The position numbers were made by a program, and so were the translations under genes. Under the pieces are notes generated by a model, which searched no databases, was not told where the DNA came from, and saw only the letters and a program-made list of their open reading frames with translations. From Gorsachius magnificus (taxonomy: Eukaryota > Chordata > Aves > Pelecaniformes > Ardeidae), in NCBI GenBank assembly GCA_034008185.1, contig CM067109.1, forward strand, positions 39,340,885 through 39,404,884: DNA of 64,000 nucleotides. The letters run 5' to 3'. Below, one piece after another: positions 54,924 to 64,000 of the stretch (its first letter is position 1; every line of letters starts with the position of its first letter).

Positions 54924-55012
54924 GTTGTGAAGATGAGAAAAGATGTGAAGAAGGCCAGAGTCCTGACTATTCGCAGACTAACCAGACACATCGGGAAATT
55001 AAAGTTGAAAAA
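54924..55012 (+). CDS. SRFBP1: SRFBP1 exon 2 (SRF-binding protein 1, BUD22 family)
   Basis: This 89-nt internal exon is preceded by the acceptor TTATATCTTTCTGACAG and followed by the donor GTCAGT, which is weak because C replaces the usual purine at position +3. Starting in phase 0 it encodes VVKMRKDVKKARVLTIRRL and then TRHIGKLKLK, with two bases left for the next codon. This matches, from memory, the mammalian SRFBP1 N-terminus right after its first ten or so residues (VVKMRKEVKR... VGRLKSKKG). It is a very basic, probably helical region. SRFBP1 (p49/STRAP) is a nuclear and perinuclear protein reported to bind SRF and modulate its target genes in the heart. Its C-terminal half belongs to the BUD22 family, which is linked to small-subunit rRNA processing in yeast. 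The first coding exon (short, ending in a phase-0 donor) is not visible upstream. Confidence 0.9.
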
Positions 55013-55486
55013 GTCAGTTTTAAGTACCAGTTTTCTTGTTTGTGTGATTATAAATGAGACAGTATCTTAACTGTTTCCTCAGAAACGGAGAATTAGGAGA
55101 AACATGTATCATATTTAAAACTTAAGGCACTACGATGTTTGAATTATATTTTTCTAATTTTTACATCACTTTAGATAGACTAAAAATACTAACTAAAAAG
55201 TAGTTTCATTGAACAGAATTGGGATAACATTTTATTAAAGGGATTTAGTGTATTGGAAGCTAATCCAAATCACTTACAGAACCTTTTACAGCACTTCTAA
55301 AAGTATCAGACTTGATCTTTTATGTTATTCTGGTGTTGAACCTAAGTTGTGCAATGTTTTCTGACTGCAGTTGTCTGCAAGGTTCTATAGCAAAAAATAT
55401 TATTCAGTTTGCATAGATACGAATGGGGAAAATACAGTGAATAAAACCAATTTTTTTTTTTTAATAAAGACAGACTTCATTTGCAG
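55013..55486 (+). other. SRFBP1 intron 2
   Basis: This is a 474-bp GT-AG intron. It begins GTCAGT and ends with a T-rich tract (13 T around 55,450-55,462) and the acceptor TTCATTTGCAG. A 70-codon frame beginning inside the intron at 55,371 runs into exon 3 but is not a separate gene. Confidence 0.85.
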
Positions 55487-55559
55487 GGGTTCTGAAGACT
55501 TGAAATTAAAGAACCAAAAACGAGTTGAGAGATTAATAGAAGAAATCCGTGCCATGAAG
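55487..55559 (+). CDS. SRFBP1: SRFBP1 exon 3
   Basis: This is a 73-nt exon between the acceptor TTTGCAG and the strong donor GTAATA. Joined to the two bases left over from exon 2 it gives 25 codons: KGSEDLKLKNQKRVERL followed by IEEIRAMK, ending in phase 0. The order and spacing match the mammalian SRFBP1 block (KKGTEDALLKNQRRAQRLLE... AMK), part of the N-terminal coiled-coil-like helix. The next human exon starts with ELKPD. No codons for that motif with a splice acceptor were seen up to 64,000, so intron 3 probably leaves the window. Exon identity is well supported by two independent splice-compatible matches. Confidence 0.9.
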
Positions 55560-58500
55560 GTAATACCATGTTTAGATATTTAAATATTAGAGGCAATTAA
55601 TTTTAGTAACAAAAAGCTTCATCTGTTTCCTGGGACTGCATTACTGAAACTTAACTGAAACATTTCCAGAGGCAGCCTGGTCATTACTGTAACACAGCTG
55701 GAAAATTATAAACATTTGCATATTTCCATTTTGCTGCATCTGTCAAGGTGTTAGACAATTTGAGTCTTAAGCTTGCCAGGCTAAACATGGATTTGTTTAG
55801 AAATGTATGGTGCTTGAAGTTTTTACTGTAACAGTTAAAGTGCAGAAATTAAAGTTCTCTTGCCATTCAGGAGTATGGAAGCTATTTTGTGCACCCAGCA
55901 ATACAGTATCCTGTTGTCAGTTCTCTTAAGTATGATGCTACTTGTGTTTTACTTTTGACTTCAAAGTTCTGTAGTAATGTGAAATTTTAGCTGCAAGGGA
56001 CTGGTAGTGCTTCAGTCAGACCTTTTTTTATCAATTTCAGCATTGCTGTCAATTGATACAGTTTTTGAATCTTATATGTTATGACATATCAGCAAATGCT
56101 TCAGAAATGTTGTATCTTCATAATGTTTTGTACTTAGTCATATCTCAATTTTAACTGATACTGCTTACAATTATGTGTGTTTAAATGAGGTGTGAATTCC
56201 AGTTATAAGGCTTGAGCACAAGTCCTGTATAGGACAAGAAAACTTTTCACATAAAATGGCTGGTTTGGGGTTTGGGTTTTTTTAACCTTTCTTTCTTTTT
56301 TCTTTAAAATCTTTCCTTATCCTTGCACAGATCTTATTCTTCAAAAAAGCTGGTAACGGGAAAGGCTTTGTTGACCCATTTAGACGTGCTTTGTGCCAGA
56401 TTCATCAGGTGGAATCATAGGGGTATTTAGCACAGTACTTAGAATAAAAAGAGTCCTCCTAACTCAGTAAAGGGGAAAAGAAAATGGGCAGCACTGTATT
56501 AAAACGTAAAGCACTGCTCAAGCAACATGACAGTCATATTCGGGCATTCTGCTTTTCTGGCTCACCATCAAGTCTTAAACTTGGTCTTGTAATTGTTCTT
56601 TTTTTATGTGTCTATTGGAGCTTGGTGAGGATTCTGGAGATGTTTCTCAGTTTGTAAGAGTATATGTCAAGTGATCAGGTGTGGTGCAGCACTGAGCTCA
56701 CAAGCCCATGTTTTACAGGGTTCTGTGCATGCTTCTGAGAGGGTTTCACTGCAAGATCCGTTCTGCACACATCTCCCAGAAGCGTTCACTTTGTCCACAT
56801 TGTGCTTTTCCTTCCAGGATTAGCTCATGCAGACATCTTAAAGGCCGCCTGTGCCCAGGACTGTATTGGCCAACTACATTCAAGCTGTTTCTTCACTTGG
56901 CATTAATGAGTGCAGGACTTGTGTTAACTTTAAGAGCAATTGTCAAGGAAGGATAGATCTGTAACCTGGAGAGCTGAAGGCAAACAAATTTTGCTTTGAA
57001 ATAGTTTATAGAAAGAGAGGAGTCTTCAAAGTGAGCAGCTGAGAAAGAGGAAAAGCTCCCCCATTTCTCAGGCAAATAGCTAGTAAACGTACTCAGTTAT
57101 TGGAAGTTGTGCTGTAAGTGGTCTCTATTGTTAAAAAATGCGCTCTTATATTAATAATATTTTTATAGCAAAAAGATTGGTTTTCTTGGGGTTTTTTAGT
57201 CTTTAAAAATGAACAAATAGACACTAGCTCTACAGTTTGTTTCTTAGATGAAAGAAAAAATCCCAATTCTTATGAATCTCAGCCTAAAAGGCATTACTTG
57301 TTTACATATTTTTTCACCACTGTTGATTTCTAGACTAAGCTTTTTAGAGTTGGTGTAGAAATATTCCTCATTCAGCATGGAAAAGCGACAAGACAGCTTT
57401 CACTTTCATTGATGTTACTTGAGATAGTGGGAGATTTTATATTGGTATAACATCACTCCCAGCAACACTTCGTTTTAAGTTATTGCTCGTAGGATTCATG
57501 AAGAACTCCTGGCATAACTGAATGGATATTTTAGAATTTTTAGGAAAAAATGGACAGAATAGAAATGGTTAATAAGGTAAGTTGGTAAGCAATCTACAAA
57601 GTTGCAACCTCGAGCAGGCTTGTATTACTCAGACTGTTCCAGCAGTTTCAGTGTGTGGATCCCAAACACTTGTCAGGTGAGATGCATATCCTTTCAAAAC
57701 AGTGTGCAGAATATAGGAGTTGGTCGTTTTCCATGTAACATGAAGAAATAGTCCATAAACTACTTCTTAGATGTTTTATGTAAGAAAGAATGTCTGCATT
57801 CTCTCTTACTGTATGTTGAGGAGTATAGCAAGCTGCAAAGAGAAGTTCAGTTGAAAAGACAAAAAACAACAAAAATAATTACACCAGCCAAAGTGGTTTG
57901 GAGCCAGAAAGTGGATGTTACACCAGAGTCTTGATAGCATGTGTATTTTCAGATTAGAAGATTTCTTGAGATGGCTACTTAAAACTTCTAGAAGTTCTTT
58001 ATTCATTGGACAGAGACATGAAGGGTTGCTGTAGATTGAAGAAAATAGGTCTTTGAAAGAAAAGGGAAATAATACAATTTTTTTCTGATTTTTTTTTTTC
58101 CCAGTTGCCAAAGGCAGCATACCTCTTTCTAAATATGCATTTTTCTTCCATCAGTTAGGAAGAGATCCAGACCACCTTTCCCCTACCACATATCCAAGAA
58201 AAAAAAAAAAAAAAAAAGACCTCTAGGGACTGCTGGCATGTGGCACGAACAGGGTCTTTTCTGAAGGACTTTATGTATCCTGATGAACTCAGAAGGCACG
58301 AGAGGAGGATTCCATTTCATAGGGAATTTGTATCAGGCTCAGGGAAGAGAGACTGAAATTCTGGGACCTTGACACTGTTGTCTGTCTTACCAAGGTTTTC
58401 AGTGCAATGGCTTAAGTTTCTCTTACTCAGGAAAAAAAATGTGAGTGGTTGAAATCCCAATAAAGGAGAATTCCTTGCCGCCTTATTTCTTCATTCAGCT

Positions 58501-61500
58501 GTTTGTAAACCCACAAACCTTTTGTACTAGTTCATTTACTTGGGCAATCTGTTTCTTGCTCAGCACAGTGTTTCAGTATGGCTGCTGCCACTTCATGGAA
58601 CAACTATTATGTTTCATCCAGACTGTAACAAAAAAAAGAAAAAAAAAACCTTAATTGCCTGATGGTGCGTCTGTTGTTAGAGGCTGGCTGCCTGAGCTCA
58701 GCAGGACTTGTAAGAGCTGCTGTCCTTCTGAGTGAGACAAATCTGAATTTTCAATTACAAGACCTTAACTTCTCTTTCTAGTGTGGATCTTTACTAATTA
58801 CAATCTGATATTATAGGAAGGAGAAAATGCTTGCTATTATCTGGTAATTCTTGTCTTATCACTAAGTCTTGGGGATGCTTTTTTCCTGTCTTCAAGTGGA
58901 CTCAAAGCAAACCCTGCTGGCATAATTTTACTGTAAATACACTGTTTCCTAGGAGTGGGACATAATTAGATGCTTACTTTTCAGGTTAAATACTGTGTCT
59001 GTGTCTACTGGTTTTTAATATCCTGTACAAACTCACATATGCACCATTCTGCACCTATTGAAAACCTAGGAAGTGTTGGTGCTGGGCTGTATTTAAGAAA
59101 CTTTGTTTTTTAATTTGCAGATATTGTGTTGTTGTTGGAATGACATTTAATTTTTGATTCTATATGTTTGCATTGTTAGAACTAGAGATTAAAAGTAACT
59201 TAATTGGCAAATAAATTAATAATGTCTCAAGCACAACAATCAGAAGTAAACATTGTGGGAAATGAGACCAGTTAAAAATTTCAGCTACGTGGATGCAGGA
59301 ACTGGGTTAATTGTTTGCAGGAGTTCTGAAACTATTGGAGTAGTACACTGTTTTTTGTGTCCTCCAGATTCTGTTTTGCCAAAACTGTACAAAATATATA
59401 ACAATTCATGAAAGATGGGGAAAAAAGAACTGCAAGATCCTTTCTAGTTGTTCTACTACGTTACTACTTTTTTAAAATACAAGATTGTGTATACTTACAG
59501 GAATTTTTTTACTTGTTTGTCAGGCTTGATGAGACTGTCAAAATGGATTAACTATCCATTGTAGAGTACTTCTTACTACATTTACGAAGCTATGATATTT
59601 TTAAAGGTTTTTTTACACAGAAATAACTGATAGTCTAGTGATTTCTTATCAACATGAAGCTTATCTTGAATTGTTGAAATTTCTTTGCTGAAATTAGGTC
59701 TTAATACAGTTTTATGTGGCTTTACTGTGTATTTAGGAGTAATTTTTACCTTTATCTGACAACAGAAACCTTGGTATTATGGCAGGTGTTGCTATAGCAA
59801 TATCATGTTTGGAGAATACCCATTAATAAGTTATGGAAAAAAGGCTATTTGCAGTGCTTGAAGGAAAAGTTGTTAGGAATGAGCAGCAGTTGGATACAAC
59901 CATTGTTAAATGACTTGGAAAGATCCATTCTCTATCCTGAAAATTATCACTGGAGAAACAGATAAGTTGGTATAATGTTTTTTGTTGAATACACTTAAGC
60001 CACAATATTTACCATAGAATAATTGGTTTAGTACAAGAGATACAAGAAAAAATAATGCTTTTCTCTAATTTTATGTTCTCTGAACTTTATGTTTTAGCAA
60101 GATATGAACAGAAGTAAAGTATGAACTCCAGTATTACTGTCAAGCTTTTGAAAGCCAAATTGTTTTGTAAAGGTAGAGCTTAAGTCTGAAGGATGTTTTC
60201 ACAGACTGTGGCCTTAAAACAAAAATCATGAAACTAATAGCAATATAGGTGAGAAAGGGCTTTTGCTCAGGACTGGGTAATTGATGATTTTAGAGTAGCC
60301 CAGCCTAAGGAGCTCAATAGGTCTTTCTTTTAGTATGATCTTTTGGCATGGAATTTTGTATCCTGAAATACCAGGCCTTTTCATTTTCTTCTAACAGTAT
60401 GGTTTCTTTTTTGGTTAGTGATTTGTAGCCTTGGCTTCAGTTAACATCTCACTGTAGAATTGTCTTAAGACTGAGGACTAATGGATGTTTTTGCAGTTTT
60501 GCTTTTTCTTTCTCCTAGCATATCTTTCCAACAAGTTTTGTGTATTTTCTTTCGTAATACATACCAGACTTTTGCATTAATGCTATAGAATATTTAACCT
60601 TTAAAAGTTTTTGAAAGAGTAATGGGAGGCTCTTAAACTCTAGTGTAATCACCTTAGGAAGGGTCCTTAATGCTTCTCAACAAAAGACAGAAGCGGGCTG
60701 GTCCAGCTTCCACAATGGTATGGGCCAGATGCCACTTACAGACCATTTCAGGGAAGGAAGGAAGGAGGGGTAGAACTCAGTCATTCAGTCCTCCTTCAAT
60801 GGAGTAGTGCAGATCCTTGATCTGGCAAGTGTCTGACCTGTTATCCATGCATGATGCATTTCTCTGAAGTAATGCAGGAAACTTGGTGCTTTGAGTGGTG
60901 GACAGATCCATGTGTGCATTACTCGGGTGTACATGTGCGAGAATGCAGGCATTTTTAGGAAACACTGAACACTACTGCTTGTGTTCTCAACAGCATATTC
61001 TATTTTGTCAGTGGCATCATGTGGCTCTTCTAGGTAACGTATGCCCTTGTAGAGCAGATTATTTCTGTTATACAAACTCTGAATATTCATTTAATAGATA
61101 TCTCAAATTCTGTCAGGGCTGAACTAGAAAGCTCTTCCAAGTAGGAAACACAAGGTAAAGAGCACCTAACATAATGCAGAAGACCACGGCATGGATAAAC
61201 AGTGTGTTCCTGAGCCCAAACACAGACAGTCCAAAGGTGGAAGCAAGAACAGATTACCTGGGAGGAATGTAGAGACCCTGCCTGAACGCACATAGATAAT
61301 GTTACAAAATACAAAACTCGGATGCATTTCCAGCTAGTGAGGAATGTGAAGGTCTGCAGGAATGGCTTCTGTAAATATGCTAGGAGCAAAAGTGAAGCTA
61401 AAGGAAAGTAAGGGTCCACAGCTCAGTGAGAGGATATGGAAAAAGGTGAGGTATTAAGTTGTGGGTTGTTTTGTTGGTTTTTTTCCTCTTGGAAACGTCA

Positions 61501-61589
61501 GCATACTAGTCAGTTCTGCCCTTTGGCTTCTCAGTTTCTAGAGTCTACAAGCAGAGTCTGTGGGAGTGAAGTGCTACCCACAGCAGATC
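55560..61589 (+). other. SRFBP1 intron 3 (first part), no exon recognised
   Basis: This is AT-rich intron sequence following the GTAATA donor. It contains a 19-A run at 58,199-58,217. No exon of SRFBP1 or of another gene was recognised on either strand. Confidence 0.6.
58199..58217. repeat. 19-A homopolymer
   Basis: A run of 19 A follows CCAAG. It may be the poly-A end of an unrecognised plus-strand retrocopy or a simple expansion; no source sequence was identified to its left. Confidence 0.85.
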
Positions 61590-62170
61590 ATGGCATTAAG
61601 GAATGCATAAGTCAGTTGGACATACACAAGTCCGCAGGACCAGATACCTTGTACTTGGAGTGCAGAAGGAGCTGACTGATGTCATGATGAGGCTACTTTC
61701 ATAGTTTTTGAAGGTCCCAATAACTGAAAAAGGTTACTGACATTTGGAAAACAATAAATGTCATGCTTAACTTCAAGAAGGAGGGTCTGAGCATATACAG
61801 GCCTGGTCAGTCTAAACTTAATATCTGGGAAGGTTATGGAGCAAGTCTTTCTGGAAGATAATTCCAGGAACAGGAAGGACAGGAAGATGACTGGGAATAG
61901 CCAGAATGGATTTACCTGAATTGTGCCTGAATGACCTGATTACCTTTTGTGATACCTGGCTGTATGGAAGGAAGCAGCAGATGTTGTATACCTTGACTTT
62001 AGCAAAGCCTGTGGCACAATCTCCGCAGTCTCTTTGTAGCCAAACTAGGGCTAGGAAGACAAGAAAGGGAAAATTTTCCTTTATGTGAGAGAGCAGCAGG
62101 AATTCATGGAGCTCTGCCTTGGGATGGGTAATGAGACAGTTAAGAGAATAAGGGTCAGCATTACCAAACA
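61590..62170 (+). mobile_element. decayed CR1 reverse-transcriptase fragment, plus strand
   Basis: The plus strand encodes QLDIHKSAGPD near 61,615-61,650, the CR1 block at the start of the reverse transcriptase. After several frameshifts and deletions come a LTNLITF-like block (about 61,930) and a VVYLDFSKA-like block ending in CGTIS (about 61,985-62,020). About 62,095-62,165 resembles the CR1 stretch between endonuclease and reverse transcriptase (GAGCTCTGCCTTGGGATGG), which should lie 5' of the other blocks. The fragment is therefore rearranged or composite. There is no 3' end. Many stops and frame changes make it one of the oldest copies here. Boundaries are approximate. Confidence 0.8.
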
Positions 62171-62211
62171 AGCATTACAGACAAACACACTGCCTGATCA
62201 GAAACAGATAA

Positions 62212-64000
62212 TAGATTCGTAGAATCATTTTGGTTAGAAAAGACCTTTATGATCACCAAACCCAACTGTTAACCTAACATTACAAAGTCCACACTAAACC
62301 ATGTCCCTAGGTGCCACACCCATCCATCTTCTAAATACCTCTAGGGTTGGTGACTCAACCATGCTTCCCTGGGCAGCCTGTTTGAGTGCTTGATAACGCT
62401 TTCAGTTAAGAAATTTTTCCTGATATCCAATCTAAACCTCCCCTGGCACAACCTGAGGACATTTCCTCTCGTCCTGTCACTTGCTGCCTGGGAGAAGAGA
62501 CAGACACCCACCTCACTACAACCTCCTGCCAGGTGGTTGTAGGGAGTGATAAGGTCTCCTTTCAGCCTCCTTTTCTCCACACTAAATACCCCAGGTCCCT
62601 CAGCTGCTCCTCATAAGACTTGTGCTCCAGACTCCTCACGAGCTTCATTGGCCTCCGGACATGCTCCAGTGCCTCAGTGTCTGTCTTGCAGTGAGGGGCC
62701 CAAAACTGAACACAGTATTCAAGGTGCGGCCTCACCAGCGCCGCATACAGGGGCATGATCACTTCCCTGCTCCTGCTGGCCACCCTATTCCTGATACAAG
62801 CCAGGATGCTATTGGCCCTCTTGGCCACCTGTGTACACTGCTGGCTCATATTCAGACGGCTGTCAATCAGTACCCCCAGATCCCTCTCTGCCAAGCAGCT
62901 TTCCAGGCACTCTTCTGCAAGCCTGTAGTGTTGCATGGGGTTGTTGTGACCCAAGTGCAAGATGAAGCACTTGGCCTTGTTAAACCTCATACAGTTGGCC
63001 TTGGCCCATCAGTCCAGCCTGTCCAGGTCTCTCTGTAGAGCCTTCCTACCCTCACGCAGATCAACACTTCCACCCAGTTTAGTGTCATCTGCAAATTTGC
63101 TGAGGGTGCACTCGATCCCCTCGTCCAGGTCATTGATAAAGATGTTAAACAAAACTGTGCCCAACACTAAGCCCTGGGGAACACTGCTTGTGACTGGCCG
63201 CCAATTGGATTTAGCTGCATTTACAAAAAATATCTTTGGGCCCAGCCATCCAGCCAGTTTTTTACCCTGCAAAGAGTATGCTTGTCCAGGCCATGGGCAG
63301 CCAGTTTCTCAAGCAGAGTGCTGTGGGAAACAATGTCAAAGGCTTTACTAAAGCCCAGGTGCACTACATCCACAGCCTTTCCCTTGTCCGCTAAGCAGGT
63401 CACCTTGTCATAGAAGGAGATCAGGTTAGTCAGGCAGGATCTGCCTTTCATAAAACCCATGTGGACTCGGCCTGATCTTCTGGTTGTCATTGACATGCTG
63501 TGTGATAGCACTCAAGATGATCTGCTCCATAACCTTATCCAGCACCAAGGTCAGACTGACAGGCCTCTAGTTCCCCAGATCCTCCTTCCAGCTCTTCTTG
63601 GAAATGGGCATCGCATTTGCCAACTTCCAGTCAAGTGAAGCTTCCCCAGTCATCCCAGACTGCTGATAGATGATGGAAGGGGGCTTGGTGAGCACTTCTG
63701 CCAGATCCCTCAGTACTCTTGGGTGGTCCCATGGACTTATGTGTGTCTAATTGGCCAAGCAGGTCACTGACCATTTCCTCTTGGATAATGGGAGCTTTGT
63801 TCTGCTCCCCATCCCTGCCTTCTGGCTCAGGGGGATGGGTACCCAGAGAACAGCTGACCTTACTATTAAAAGACTGAGGCCCCATGAGACCTGTTGGAAT
63901 GCACCCATAGTTGATGAGGAGGCTGGCCATTGTCACCAGTCTTAGGCATTTTTTTAAAGGTCCTGACCAGACCAACCTGGGGGAAGGTAGAGTGGAGATT
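62212..64000 (-). mobile_element. long CR1 copy, minus strand, reverse transcriptase inactivated, runs off the window
   Basis: The 3' end lies at 62,212 (complement of TAGATTCGTAGAATCATTTT), and the element reads leftward from beyond 64,000. Minus-strand pieces of the reverse transcriptase appear in the right order: the LDTHKSMGP block (frame at 63,631-63,975), the SCLTNLISFYD block and HLGFSKAFD (63,221-63,511), then FINDLDE and [10 protein letters not shown] (63,009-63,272), then MRFNKAKC to [14 protein letters not shown] (62,562-62,990). A frameshift separates the second and third pieces. A TGA stop at 63,009-63,011 sits where an Arg codon is expected. A further frameshift lies near 62,570. 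The motif-A aspartate is a glycine (codon 63,353-63,355). The copy cannot encode a working enzyme. Its sequence is close to the 20.8- and 41.0-kb copies. Confidence 0.95.

Noticed and set aside
62341..63975. Six minus-strand frames and their plus-strand shadows as separate genes
   Set aside because: They are fragments of one CR1 reverse transcriptase or its antisense.
55560..64000. SRFBP1 exon 4 (expected to start with an ELKPD-like motif)
   Set aside because: No such motif with a splice acceptor was seen; the exon is assumed to lie beyond the window.
1..64000. A new defence, CRISPR, phage or biosynthetic system
   Set aside because: The window is vertebrate (spliced exons, CR1, CpG island). 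No repeat-spacer array, operon or clustered coding genes exist.

Overview
The window looks like a gene-poor stretch of a bird genome, probably a neoavian. The base composition is AT-rich, and spliced exons are separated by long introns. At least eight fragments of CR1 non-LTR retrotransposons are present, several ending in the CR1 signature of repeated ATTCTATG-type octamers. There is also one solo LTR of a family that, as I recall it, is widespread in Neoaves. Nothing prokaryotic is visible: no operons, CRISPR, tRNA or rRNA genes. I found no sign of a new multi-gene system.

Layout. From 1 to about 29.9 kb is apparently intergenic. It holds three short tandem duplications, a 593-bp solo LTR (11,402-11,994) with a clean 5-bp target-site duplication, a CR1 3'-end scrap near 13.9 kb, a head-to-head pair of CR1 fragments (19.7-21.4 kb) and a C/T-rich tract (24.3-25.4 kb). 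From about 29.9 to 30.6 kb is a strong CpG island with an NRF-1 palindrome, an ETS-type site, a GC box and a switch in G/C strand bias. This is the only good promoter candidate in the window.

From 54.9 kb two consecutive plus-strand coding exons can be read (54,924-55,012 and 55,487-55,559). Their 54 residues match the N-terminal part of SRFBP1 (SRF-binding protein 1 / p49-STRAP, BUD22 family), starting just after the short first coding exon. The CpG island lies about 24 kb upstream in the right orientation to be the SRFBP1 promoter. The first coding exon could not be found, so this link is an inference. If it is right, 30.7-54.9 kb is intron 1. It contains a CR1 copy with an internal deletion (40.9-41.4 kb), a 3'-truncated CR1 (45.5-46.0 kb), a 55-bp CR1 end (46.5 kb), a degenerate coding-like stretch on the minus strand (about 36.9-38.3 kb), a 34-T run and a 20-G run. 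Intron 3 then runs off the window. It contains a decayed plus-strand CR1 (about 61.6-62.17 kb) directly against a long minus-strand CR1 (62.2 kb to the window end), whose reverse transcriptase is broken.

The remaining reading frames look like chance openings. Exon and family assignments rest on reading the sequence and on recalled family features; no alignment was run.
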